This document shows positions 1 to 10,233 of a DNA stretch of 64,000 nucleotides, piece by piece (position 1 is the stretch's first letter; every line of letters starts with the position of its first letter). The notes beneath the pieces were generated by a model, which was not told the DNA's origin, did no database searches, and was given only the letters and a program-made list of their open reading frames with translations. This DNA is from an uncultured Pseudoalteromonas sp. (GTDB lineage: Bacteria > Pseudomonadota > Gammaproteobacteria > Enterobacterales > Alteromonadaceae), in NCBI GenBank assembly GCA_947493455.1, contig CANLRB010000019.1, positions 29,324 through 93,323 on the forward strand. The letters are read 5' to 3'. The position numbers and the translations under genes are program-made.

Positions 1-159
1 GTTAAAAAAATTGTCACTGACTTAGCTGTACTTGAAGTTAAAGACGGTGCATTTCATCTGTTAGAGCGCGCACCAGGTGTCAGTGTAGATGAAATTATTG
101 AAAAAACAGCGGGTAAATTAATGGTATCAGGTGATATCCCAGAAATGACATTCGCTTAA
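1..159 (+). CDS. 3-oxoacid CoA-transferase subunit B, C-terminal fragment
   Basis: The first base is in frame and the reading frame runs 52 codons to a TAA at 157-159, so only the C terminus is present. The fragment reads as the conserved tail of the beta subunit of succinyl-CoA/acetoacetyl-CoA transferases: a VTDLAV stretch, then LERAPGVSVDEI, then a short hydrophobic end. These enzymes move CoA between succinyl-CoA and 3-oxoacids in ketone-body and short-chain acid use. The A subunit should lie just outside the window. The assignment rests on motif memory only; a butyrate- or acetate-CoA transferase beta subunit would look similar here. Confidence 0.72.
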   Translation, partial: VKKIVTDLAVLEVKDGAFHLLERAPGVSVDEIIEKTAGKLMVSGDIPEMTFA

Positions 160-201
160 CAGTTCCTCATTCCCAGTGTTAATTGCACTGAGAACCCAAA
201 C

Positions 202-234
202 AAAAACCCTGCTTAGCCGCAGGGTTTTTTCTTT
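202..234 (+). terminator. Rho-independent terminator after the CoA-transferase gene
   Basis: An 11-bp perfect stem (202-212 with 219-229) has a 6-nt loop and a T-rich tail, 43 bp after the stop codon. Confidence 0.85.
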
Positions 235-295
235 TGATGATTCACTTTGGCTAGGTTTTAGCAATCAATTTGGTAAATAATTTATCTAAGCAAGA

Positions 296-928
296 TTAAT
301 ATATTACCTCAATTTTTGAAGCGATAGCCTGTGCCATTTTTCTATAACCCTTGGCGTTTAAATGCACACCATCTGATTTATAATCGTTATCTGCCAATAA
401 GTCACTGAGAATGTCATACTCTAATGGCAAACTAAATTCGTTCGCAAGCTCATGGTATAAGTCGGGCGGCGACAGGCCAATTCCAAACTCCGGTACTGCA
501 ACTAATAAAATAGCGACGTCATGATTTTCTGCGATTTCAATCATTTTCGCGAGATTTTGTTTTAAGTTCGCAAGGGATTTACGTCTTAGAATATCGTTGC
601 CACCAAGGCAAATAATCACGAGTGACGGAGAATGTAATATCAATTCATTTTCTAAACGAGCTAATCCTTGTGAACTTGTCTGCCCCGAAATGCCAGAGTT
701 AATCACCTCCAGATTAAGTAATTCACTAAGCTGTGCCGGATAGCTTTGCTCAGGCTTTGCGCCGACGCCATACGTTAAACTATCACCAAAAGCTAAAATA
801 GATGCATTTTGTTGTATTTTAACCGTTGCACTTGATTTGTTATCGCTGCCAATAAAAACAATAAAAAGTATGGTTACAAAAATTAAATATAACGCGCGAT
901 TGTGCAAAGGTTTTACCTTTAAGAACAA
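296..928 (-). CDS. SGNH/GDSL-family esterase (TesA-like arylesterase/lysophospholipase)
   Basis: This is a 210-residue exported hydrolase. Residues 12-28 form a hydrophobic signal or anchor segment, so it probably acts in the periplasm. The SGNH blocks are all present: GDSL at 48-51 with nucleophile Ser50, Gly80 in the NSGISG block, GGND at 109-112, and the C-terminal D186-x-x-H189 pair. Family members (TesA/EstA type) hydrolyse thioesters, aryl esters or lysophospholipids; the substrate here cannot be read. The start is TTG, overlaps the end of the upstream lipoprotein gene by 10 bp and has no clear Shine-Dalgarno, which suggests translational coupling. The start codon is the least certain part of the call. 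Confidence 0.85.
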   Translation of the reverse strand: MFLKVKPLHNRALYLIFVTILFIVFIGSDNKSSATVKIQQNASILAFGDSLTYGVGAKPEQSYPAQLSELLNLEVINSGISGQTSSQGLARLENELILHSPSLVIICLGGNDILRRKSLANLKQNLAKMIEIAENHDVAILLVAVPEFGIGLSPPDLYHELANEFSLPLEYDILSDLLADNDYKSDGVHLNAKGYRKMAQAIASKIEVIY

Positions 929-1221
929 TTGTTAAAATTGTAGCGACTCTCTTGTTGTTTAAGTTGAGCAAAGTTAGTTGCACTACCACCAATGTTTTTA
1001 ACTTCATCATCAATCCGATTTAACATAGCTCGGGCGGAGCCAACTGATGCGACTTTTGCGTTATTACGATTGTGCAAACAATATTCATTAAACTCTTTTT
1101 TTCTTTTCGGTTCTAAGTCATTGTCTGATCTGTCAGTGCTAAAATTACCACTGACTATACACCCCGCTAAAACCCAAGTAGTTAGACAAAGTATGCCTAT
1201 TTGGACCACATTTTTAATCAC
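919..1221 (-). CDS. small uncharacterised lipoprotein
   Basis: A 100-residue protein with a short signal peptide ending in a lipobox, L18-A-G-C21, so it should be lipidated on Cys21. The mature part is polar, with two further cysteines near 48 and 99 that could form a disulfide. I recognise no family. The start is GTG, supported by a strong AAGGAG Shine-Dalgarno 6 nt upstream. Its 3' end overlaps the TTG start of the GDSL esterase, so the two are probably co-transcribed. Confidence 0.7.
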   Translation of the reverse strand: MIKNVVQIGILCLTTWVLAGCIVSGNFSTDRSDNDLEPKRKKEFNEYCLHNRNNAKVASVGSARAMLNRIDDEVKNIGGSATNFAQLKQQESRYNFNNCS

Positions 1222-1480
1222 CGCACTCTCCTTTTCTAAAATTACATTACCCTAACTGCCCTAATTTTCAACAAATAAAATTTACCTATAATGGTGACAT
1301 TTAAGTTTACATAATGTATACAATATATTGCATTTTTGTTAATTGAAAATAATGTAGCAAATTTAGTCTTTAGTATAGAAGACAAGAAGTCCCCAATACT
1401 TGCTGCTTTAAATATCAAATTTGCATTGAGTCTACGTATTTAAATACGTACTGATATAACAACTTTAAAGGATTATAATT
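1222..1480. other. divergent intergenic region with an 18-bp palindrome
   Basis: This 259-bp AT-rich gap separates the minus-strand lipoprotein gene from the plus-strand protease. It must hold both promoters. The clearest structure is a perfect palindrome at 1433-1450 (listed separately). A Shine-Dalgarno AAAGGA for the protease lies at 1467-1472. I could not place a convincing -35/-10 pair. Confidence 0.5.
1433..1450. promoter_or_regulatory. perfect 18-bp palindrome, candidate operator of the protease gene
   Basis: TACGTATTTAAATACGTA is identical to its own reverse complement and ends 30 bp before the protease ATG. The position and perfect dyad symmetry suit a dimeric transcription factor site. 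The cognate regulator is unknown. Confidence 0.4.
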
Positions 1481-3997
1481 ATGACAATCAGTAAACGTTT
1501 GTCAGCACTCGGTTTCTTATCAATTGGGTTGATGGCACCGACTGTGATTGCAAACGAAAACAATACAACACGTCTAATAATAAAACAAAACGAGTCTGCA
1601 CCATACGAAATCTCAAGTGAGCAATTAAGTTCAGACTTAAAGACACTTTCCGGAATTACCGGAAGTAAAACCAAAAAAATTAAAACGATGTGGGACGGAC
1701 GAAGTGTCATTAAGTTCGGGCGCAAGTTGTCGAGTAAGGAAATTAACAATGTAATTGAGCAGCTAGAGGCAAATCCCGATATTACACATGTCGAAGTTGA
1801 TAGGCTGATGTACCCTACCCTTACACCTAATGATCCGCGTTATAGTGAACAATGGCATTACCAAAACTCGAGTTCGGGAATAAGCGCTGATCTCGCTTGG
1901 AATTTGACGACAGGATCAGGTGTACGTGTTGCAGTACTTGATACCGGTATTGTTTATCACTCTGACCTGAGCGCGAACATTGTTGGCGGCTATGATTTTG
2001 TATCAGATCCGTCTATGGCGCGCGATGGCGATGGCCGAGATAGTGACGCCTCTGATCCAGGCGACTCGTACAACGGTGGGGGTAGTTCGTGGCATGGAAC
2101 ACATGTTGCCGGAACAATCGCGGCAGTAACTAATAATGGCTATGGTGTCGCAGGAGTTGCATATGAGGCAAAAATCGTACCGGTACGGGTTTTAGGTGCC
2201 GGTGGTGGCTACGCGTCAGATATAGCGGATGGTATCGTATGGGCCGCAGGCGGTTATGTTCCTGGCGTTCCGACTAACAGTTACCCTGCACAGGTCATTA
2301 ATATGAGTTTAGGCGGCAGTGGAGCCTGTGGCTATACCTATCAAAATGCAATAAATCAGGCCGTTAGCCTTGGTTCAACCATTGTTGTTGCTGCAGGAAA
2401 TTCTGCCATCGATGTATCTGGCGCAACGCCTGCTAACTGTGACAATGTGATAAGTGTTGCAGCAACAAATTCTTCAGGTAGCCGTGCTTCATTTTCGAAT
2501 TACGGATCGCTCGTAGATATCGCCGCGCCAGGCGTTAATATTTTATCGACACATAATACAGGCTATTCATACCCAGGTAGCGACTCATATTCTTATATGT
2601 CAGGTACAAGTATGGCAGCGCCGCATGTTGCGAGCGTCGCTGCGTTAATGATTTCATCAGGTAGTGCAACGTCGCCTTCTGCAATTGAATCAAAAATTAA
2701 AAACACAGCAAAGTCATTTCCTGGAAACTGCTATGGCTGTGGCTATGGCATTATTGATGCAAGTAACGCTGTTGGCGGCTCAAGCCAAAATCAATCGCCA
2801 ATCGTAAACGTTAACGGACCTTATTCAGGTAGCGTTTCGACAACAATTAATTTCTCCAGTGAGGGGAGTTACGACCCAGATGGAAGCATAACCCAATATT
2901 TTTGGGAATTTGGCGATGGTAATACGAGTACTATGGCAAACCCAAGTCACGTATATGCTCAGGGGGGAAATTACACAGTGACTTTAACTGTTACTGACAA
3001 CCAAGGAAAAACAGCGTTAAGTTCTACCTATGCATCTATCTCGCAAAGTGGCGGCAATAATAACCTGGAAAATGGTGTACCAATTTCTGGGCTTAGTGCA
3101 TCGACTGGTCAAACATTAACGTATACGCTGGACGTTCCAAGTGGTGCGTCTAACCTAAATATAAACACGTCTGGCGGTTCCGGTGATTCTGATCTTTATG
3201 TTCGATTTGGCGCTACGCCAACGAGTTCTCAATATGACTGCCGACCTTATGCCGGTGGGAACAATGAAAGCTGTGACTTTCAATCACCCAGCGCTGGTAT
3301 CTGGTATGTCAGTGTTTATGCGTACTCTGGGTTTACTAACGTGACGCTTGAAGCGAGTTTTACAACGAGCGGCACAAACCCAAATGTACCGCCTGTAGCT
3401 GAAGTCGGTGGCCCCTACTCCGGCGATATAGAGCAAATAATTCGCTTTAGTGGCAGCAACTCCTACGATCCTGATGGTCAAATTACAACCTATAGTTGGA
3501 ATTTTGGAGATGGTTCAAGTTCTAGTCAATCAAACCCTTGGCACAGTTACACGGCAAGTGGCGAGTATACAGTAACGCTGACTGTAACCGATAACGAGGG
3601 CTCCACAGCGATGGCGTCTACAATCGCAACAATAGGGGGTGGTTCAACCCAACCTGGTGGCCTTATTGATTCTTGTTTGAGCCAAGCACCACAAGACTAT
3701 ATTGACCTACCAGATCAATCTCCGATTTGTGTGACTACTAGTGGCGGCGATGACTTGTATTTCTATTTCTATAATGATGGCATGACATCAGCGATAATTA
3801 GAACCGAACACGGTTCAGGAAATGGCGATATTTATTACAGTAATTCAACATGGCCTACGACAAGCAACTACATGATGAGTTCAACACAATCTGGAAATAC
3901 TGAAAATATAAATGTTACGAATTTAACATCAGGTTGGCATTATATTTTAGTGAGAGGCGATCATTCAGGGCTCACCATTCAGCTCGACTTACAATAA
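1481..3997 (+). CDS. secreted subtilisin-like (S8) serine protease with PKD and PPC domains
   Basis: An 838-residue extracellular protease. A signal peptide covers about 1-24. An inhibitor-I9-type propeptide follows to about residue 110. The catalytic domain spans about 120-430, with Asp154 (VAVLDTGI), His205 (HGTHVAGT), oxyanion Asn307 (AAGN) and Ser377 (GTSMAAPH). The C-terminal half is modular: PKD (about 438-522), PPC (about 530-632), PKD (about 640-722) and a second PPC-like domain (about 730-838). PKD and PPC modules on marine proteases usually help bind insoluble substrates such as collagen or chitin-associated protein and are often trimmed during maturation. The gene stands alone, with a good AAAGGA ribosome site and a terminator behind it. 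It probably scavenges proteinaceous particles. Confidence 0.95.
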   Translation: MTISKRLSALGFLSIGLMAPTVIANENNTTRLIIKQNESAPYEISSEQLSSDLKTLSGITGSKTKKIKTMWDGRSVIKFGRKLSSKEINNVIEQLEANPDITHVEVDRLMYPTLTPNDPRYSEQWHYQNSSSGISADLAWNLTTGSGVRVAVLDTGIVYHSDLSANIVGGYDFVSDPSMARDGDGRDSDASDPGDSYNGGGSSWHGTHVAGTIAAVTNNGYGVAGVAYEAKIVPVRVLGAGGGYASDIADGIVWAAGGYVPGVPTNSYPAQVINMSLGGSGACGYTYQNAINQAVSLGSTIVVAAGNSAIDVSGATPANCDNVISVAATNSSGSRASFSNYGSLVDIAAPGVNILSTHNTGYSYPGSDSYSYMSGTSMAAPHVASVAALMISSGSATSPSAIESKIKNTAKSFPGNCYGCGYGIIDASNAVGGSSQNQSPIVNVNGPYSGSVSTTINFSSEGSYDPDGSITQYFWEFGDGNTSTMANPSHVYAQGGNYTVTLTVTDNQGKTALSSTYASISQSGGNNNLENGVPISGLSASTGQTLTYTLDVPSGASNLNINTSGGSGDSDLYVRFGATPTSSQYDCRPYAGGNNESCDFQSPSAGIWYVSVYAYSGFTNVTLEASFTTSGTNPNVPPVAEVGGPYSGDIEQIIRFSGSNSYDPDGQITTYSWNFGDGSSSSQSNPWHSYTASGEYTVTLTVTDNEGSTAMASTIATIGGGSTQPGGLIDSCLSQAPQDYIDLPDQSPICVTTSGGDDLYFYFYNDGMTSAIIRTEHGSGNGDIYYSNSTWPTTSNYMMSSTQSGNTENINVTNLTSGWHYILVRGDHSGLTIQLDLQ

Positions 3998-4009
3998 TCA
4001 ACACACCCT

Positions 4010-4038
4010 AGGCTGACGTATGTCAGCCTTTTTATTTT
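4010..4038 (+). terminator. terminator of the protease gene, shared with the convergent yaeQ-like gene
   Basis: An 8-bp stem (4010-4017 with 4022-4029) has a 4-nt loop and a T-rich tail. The convergent minus-strand stop codon at 4032-4034 lies inside the tail, so the hairpin serves the plus strand chiefly. Confidence 0.8.
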
Positions 4039-4559
4039 GTTAGGAATACAAGATCCGATTGTATAAAATGTTCAGCCACAGTGACTGAAATTCGGTTATG
4101 CTCAATGACCACATTCCAGCTTAATTTAATTGCCAACAGCGAGATCAGTTTTTCGATAAACTCATTGTTCAATGCGACGACATAAAACTTTTTATTTTGA
4201 CGTATTTTTTGTGGTAACTCGTCAAACCAATTATGCTCTTTAATTGTAACCACTTTTACTTTGTCAGCCCGATGAAGCGCTCGCGTTATCTTCTTTAAAC
4301 TGGGCCATCCGACGTCGCACCAAAGTATAACGTCATCAAATTCGTTTTTAATATATAGATCTGGTTGTAACTGATCGTGAGCAACATTCAATTCGCATTT
4401 TTCGTCCTGAATTAAGCAAAACGCAAGCATACGCAAGACGAAATGTGCGCTACTTTCCTTATCACTTAATGCTACACGCATATCAGAATGCCGATACCGT
4501 TTATGATAGATATCAGCGACATCAATATGGGTGCGATACAAAATACCTTTGTCAGTCAT
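4032..4559 (-). CDS. yaeQ: YaeQ-family protein
   Basis: A 175-residue soluble protein that aligns by eye with YaeQ: an N-terminal beta-rich segment, the RMLAFCL helix near 43-49, a PDLYIK segment near 66-71, then a W-CDVG-P-K pattern around 80-90. Structures of YaeQ show a PD-(D/E)XK-nuclease-like fold. Early reports of RfaH-like antitermination activity were not generally supported, so the cellular role is open. It is transcribed alone, convergent with the protease and divergent from the TonB receptor. Confidence 0.78.
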   Translation of the reverse strand: MTDKGILYRTHIDVADIYHKRYRHSDMRVALSDKESSAHFVLRMLAFCLIQDEKCELNVAHDQLQPDLYIKNEFDDVILWCDVGWPSLKKITRALHRADKVKVVTIKEHNWFDELPQKIRQNKKFYVVALNNEFIEKLISLLAIKLSWNVVIEHNRISVTVAEHFIQSDLVFLTK

Positions 4560-4633
4560 AGCGGTTCGTTGCTAATTGCGTCAGCCTAATTTTAGTCAAT
4601 AATTATCACTTTATCAGAAAAAATATCGGCCTA

Positions 4634-4651
4634 GAAATGTTACAACATATC
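4634..4651. promoter_or_regulatory. Zur-like operator candidate upstream of the His-rich TonB receptor
   Basis: GAAATGTTACAACATATC is an imperfect 18-bp palindrome with 14 of 18 symmetric positions, centred on TGTTAC/AACA. The half-site ATGTT…AACAT matches what is known of gammaproteobacterial Zur boxes. It lies immediately upstream of a candidate promoter (4657-4686) and about 65 bp before the receptor start. Confidence 0.55.
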
Positions 4652-4656
4652 AAAGC

Positions 4657-4686
4657 TTGATTAGCATTGTACGGTGGTGATATATT
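4657..4686 (+). promoter_or_regulatory. candidate sigma-70 promoter of the TonB receptor
   Basis: TTGATT (4657-4662) and TATATT (4681-4686) are separated by 18 bp. Each hexamer matches the consensus at 4-5 positions. Confidence 0.5.
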
Positions 4687-4716
4687 ATTACATAACAACT
4701 TTAGATGGGAAAAATC

Positions 4717-7113
4717 ATGAAAAAACTCGCGTATGCCATATCCGCGATATTGGGTGCCACAAGCGCCCCAATTTTTGCAGCGAATATTTCGGGTAAGGTA
4801 CTCGATTCTAATAATAATCCACTCGCTAATGCACAGGTTCATATCCACGGTAAAGATAAAACCGTGCTGACTAATTCAAACGGTCAGTTTACAATTAACG
4901 TTGATGCCGATAGTGAACTTCACATATCAAAAGACGGCTACGTTAATGTAAGACGCCCAGTGCTTAACAAAGACGCATCAATTACGATTAATTTAAGCCG
5001 TGCAGCAATTGAATCAATTACTGTTTATGCGTCTGGTTTACACAAAAATACGCTAGAAATGGCATCACCAGTCAGTGTTCTTTCTGAATCAGACATTAAA
5101 GAGTCTATCTCTCCTTCTCTCGGCGAAACGCTAAAGGATATTCCTGGACTTAGCAGCAACGCGTACAGCCCTAATTCAGCGTCAGTATCAATTCGAGGCT
5201 TGACCGGGTCACGTGTTAAAGTACTTCAAAATGGATTTGACTCTGGCGATGTATCGTCAACAGGCCCAGACCACGCTAACGCAAATGAGGCATTGTCAGC
5301 AAAACAAATTGAAGTATTGCGCGGCCCTTGGACACTGTTGTACGGCTCTGGCGCAATTGGTGGTGTTATCAACGTCGTAGATTCAAGTCTACCGACAGAT
5401 CGTTATGACGAGCTACAAGGCAGCGTCTATGTTGATAAATCATCTGTTAATGATGGTGAAAATATTGCCGCATCACTGCAGCATGGTGTCGATAATTTTA
5501 GCTTTAACTTTGATGCAAGCAGAGTGAGAGCAGACGATACAAAAACACCAACGTTTGTCCATGAAGGAGAGACACACGATGAGATTGAAAATACCTTTTT
5601 AGAGCGCGATACGTTTAACATTGGTGCTAGTTACATCGGCGACCACCTTGTTACTGGTATCTCATACAGCGAGCTAGATTCCGATTATGGTATTCCAAAT
5701 CATGAGCATCATGAACATGAGCACGAAGACCATGAAGACGAACATGATGAGGAACACGAGCATGGCGATGAGCATGACGACCATGATGATGAAGATCATG
5801 ACGACGAACACGAAGAGGAAGAAGTATTTGCACGTGTGAGTCAAAAAAGAGCACAAGCGTTTGTTAACTATACATTCCATGATAGTGCGTTAGAGAGTCT
5901 AAAACTAAAGGTATCAAATACTGAGTATACGCTTAAAGAAATCGAACATGATCATATTGGTACTCAATTTAACAATGATACTCTCGAAGCGCGATTAGAC
6001 TTAGAACACAGAATTAATCACATTCATGGTATTGCAGGACTTCATTATCTCGACACAGATTATAATGCGTCAGGTGAAGAAGCATTTACACCATCATCAA
6101 ATACCAAATCACTCAGCTTTTTTGTTTTAGAAGAGACCGAACTGGCTCAGAATATTACATTAGAAGGTGGGTTACGCTACGAGAAAACGGATATCTCGAC
6201 GCTCGAAAGTGATCATGATGATGACCATGAAGAAGATGAGCACGATGACGAGCATGAACACGAGCATGGTGAACATGTTGAGTTTGATGATTCGTTTACA
6301 ACATTTAGTGGTTCTATTGGCGCAAATTGGCAGTACAAAGCGGGTCACGCACTCGCGATTTCAATCGCAAGTGCAAAACGCGCACCAAACGCAACCGAAA
6401 TCCTTTCAAATGGCGCCCACCTAGCGACTGGCACATATGATTTAGGTATTGGTTATGAAATCCATGGCGATGAAATAGAATTTCATCCCGAAGAGATAAA
6501 AAAAGAACACGCGCTCACTTTAGACATTACAGCACGTAAATTTAGTGGTGACTTTGGTTATTCATTAAATGCGTTTTATAACCAAATTGACAACTTCTAT
6601 AGCCAAGTAAATACGGGTCTTTATTTCGAAGATGGTCACGTTGAGAGCGACGACCATGGAATGGCTATTTTTCAATATCAAGCCCAAGACGTCGTGATGT
6701 ATGGACTCGAATTTGATACACATTACCAAGTGACGCCAATGTGGCTTGTTAAAGTGAGTGGCGATCAAATTTGGAATGACATTAAAAACAGCGATTACAA
6801 TTTGCCGCGATTTATGCAGAATAAACTCCGTTTAGCGACAAGCTATGACTTAAATAGCGCAAAGTTATCGGTCGGTGCAACGCATTATTTCACGCAAAAT
6901 GATTTGGCGCAAAATGAAACTAAAGGTGAATCGTACACGTTAGTCGATGCGAGCATTAAATACTACTTCGATACATCCTTTGGAGATGGCCATGTGTTTG
7001 CTAAAGCAACAAATCTAACCGATGAATTAGTTATGCCACACACGTCTTTTAATAAAGAGAGTGTGCCATTAGCAGGTCGGAATTTAAGTGTTGGTGTTAA
7101 GTTTGATTTTTAA
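4717..7113 (+). CDS. TonB-dependent outer-membrane receptor with histidine-rich loops, probably for zinc
   Basis: From ATG 4717 this encodes 798 residues. That start places a normal signal peptide (MKKLAYAIS…APIFA, about 1-21) at the N terminus; an in-frame ATG at 4705 would add four residues and lacks a ribosome site. After the signal comes a carboxypeptidase-regulatory-like beta domain (about 22-100), a plug domain with the VLRGPWTLLYGSGAIGG block, and a beta barrel ending in an aromatic residue. Two acidic histidine-rich stretches, at about 329-369 and about 499-521, fall where extracellular loops are expected. Zinc receptors such as ZnuD carry comparable loops. With the Zur-like box upstream, zinc uptake is the best guess; copper or another divalent metal is possible. 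Confidence 0.88.
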   Translation: MKKLAYAISAILGATSAPIFAANISGKVLDSNNNPLANAQVHIHGKDKTVLTNSNGQFTINVDADSELHISKDGYVNVRRPVLNKDASITINLSRAAIESITVYASGLHKNTLEMASPVSVLSESDIKESISPSLGETLKDIPGLSSNAYSPNSASVSIRGLTGSRVKVLQNGFDSGDVSSTGPDHANANEALSAKQIEVLRGPWTLLYGSGAIGGVINVVDSSLPTDRYDELQGSVYVDKSSVNDGENIAASLQHGVDNFSFNFDASRVRADDTKTPTFVHEGETHDEIENTFLERDTFNIGASYIGDHLVTGISYSELDSDYGIPNHEHHEHEHEDHEDEHDEEHEHGDEHDDHDDEDHDDEHEEEEVFARVSQKRAQAFVNYTFHDSALESLKLKVSNTEYTLKEIEHDHIGTQFNNDTLEARLDLEHRINHIHGIAGLHYLDTDYNASGEEAFTPSSNTKSLSFFVLEETELAQNITLEGGLRYEKTDISTLESDHDDDHEEDEHDDEHEHEHGEHVEFDDSFTTFSGSIGANWQYKAGHALAISIASAKRAPNATEILSNGAHLATGTYDLGIGYEIHGDEIEFHPEEIKKEHALTLDITARKFSGDFGYSLNAFYNQIDNFYSQVNTGLYFEDGHVESDDHGMAIFQYQAQDVVMYGLEFDTHYQVTPMWLVKVSGDQIWNDIKNSDYNLPRFMQNKLRLATSYDLNSAKLSVGATHYFTQNDLAQNETKGESYTLVDASIKYYFDTSFGDGHVFAKATNLTDELVMPHTSFNKESVPLAGRNLSVGVKFDF

Positions 7114-7125
7114 TTAAACAACACA

Positions 7126-7160
7126 AAAAAACGCCATGCAAATGCATGGCGTTTTTATTT
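7126..7160. terminator. bidirectional terminator between the TonB receptor and serS
   Basis: A 10-bp GC-containing stem (7131-7140 with 7143-7152) is extended by A and T tracts on each side, so it can end transcription in both directions between convergent genes. Confidence 0.8.
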
Positions 7161-7201
7161 AATCTTGTTACGGGATGATAAATTAACATCCCGTAAAAAA
7201 A

Positions 7202-8871
<1,670 letters not shown>

Positions 8872-8885
<14 letters not shown>

Positions 8886-10233
8886 AGCGTTGGTTGTCAC
8901 TTTGAAGGTTGAGGTCTTGCAAATAATCTAACTTCGCTTTGATTTTTTGTTCTAGACCACGCTCCGTCGGATAATAGTATTGACGTCGGTGGATTTCATA
9001 CGGTAAATAGGATTCGCCTGCGGCGAACGCGCCCTCTTCATTATGCGCATAACGATATTCGGCACCATACCCTAGATCTTTCATTAATTCAGTCGGCGCA
9101 TTACGCAAATGCGGGGGCACTTCATAACTTTTCTCTTTAGCTACATCCGCTTTGGCTTGGTTAAACGCCATATATACTGCATTGCTTTTTGGTGCACTCG
9201 CAAGATAAAGGGTGGCTTGTGCAATGGCCCGCTCCCCTTCACTTGGCCCAACACGATGAAAAATATCCCATGCATTGAGCGCTACCTGCATCGCACGAGG
9301 GTCCGCATTGCCGATGTCTTCAGTTGCTATGGCAAGTAGACGTCGCGCGACATAAAGCGGATCGCCACCGCCTGCTAAAATACGCGCATACCAATACAAC
9401 GCGCCATCAGGTGAAGAGCCTCTTACTGACTTATGAAATGCCGAAATTAAGTCGTAATATAGGTCACCGCCTTTGTCATACTTGGCGATATGAGTTGGCA
9501 ATACTTGCGCGAGTACGGCATCATCAATATGGCGGTTATTATCACTACTGTGTGCTAAATCGATAGCCTGTTCGAGTAAATTTAAACCCTTGCGGCAATC
9601 ACCATCGGCGGCGAGCGATAAGCTATCAAGTGCGTGATCCGAGATTTTAATCGTCAGTGATGATAATTGTTCATCATGTTCTATGGCTCTGACCATTGCA
9701 TGTTTTATGTCGCTATTTTGCAATGGTTTTAACGTATAGACTCGAGCGCGCGACAATACCGCGTTATTGAGTGAAAACGATGGGTTTTCGGTCGTAGCCC
9801 CAATAAATAAAAACGTACCGTTTTCAATATGCGGTAAAAAAGCATCTTGTTGAGACTTATTGAAGCGATGAACTTCGTCAATAAATAACAGTGTACGTTT
9901 ACCACTACTCGTTAATGTATTGTTTGCTTGTTCAACACTTTGCCGGATTTCTTTTACACCACTTGTGACGGCTGAGAGCGTAATGACTTCGCAATCACAG
10001 TGATGTGCTATAACTTGTGCCAACGTTGTTTTGCCGATGCCCGGCGGTCCCCATAAAATAAGCGAGTGAATTCTGCCTGCATTAATCGCGCGATAAAGCG
10101 GCAAGTCTGGCGCTAAAATATGTTGCTGCCCGATATACTCGTCTAAACAAGTTGGTCGCATGCGCGCCGCGAGCGGTCGTACATCAGGCGCAAACGAAAA
10201 ACTAAAATTATCCACCTTGGCGTTGGTCGTCAA
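8872..10233 (-). CDS. rarA: replication-associated recombination protein A (AAA+ ATPase)
   Basis: A 453-residue AAA+ ATPase of the RarA/MgsA/WRNIP1 family, which acts at stalled replication forks. Walker A is GPPGIGKT at 62-69, Walker B is LLFIDE ending at Asp119-Glu120, and sensor 1 (GATTENPSF) follows. The C-terminal part carries the tetramerisation and MgsA-type helices. The N terminus overlaps the end of lolA by 26 bp, and the C terminus overlaps crcB. lolA-rarA-crcB-serS is a familiar gammaproteobacterial order, although the products are functionally unrelated. Confidence 0.97.

Noticed and set aside
4677-4696. Second imperfect dyad overlapping the -10 of the TonB receptor promoter, considered as a second Zur box
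   Set aside because: Only 14 of 20 symmetric positions, and it is almost all A and T, so chance symmetry is likely.
5651-6424. Several overlapping open frames on both strands over the histidine-rich part of the TonB receptor
   Set aside because: They are low-complexity shadows of GAC/CAT/GAG-type codon repeats, with no ribosome sites and no family similarity.
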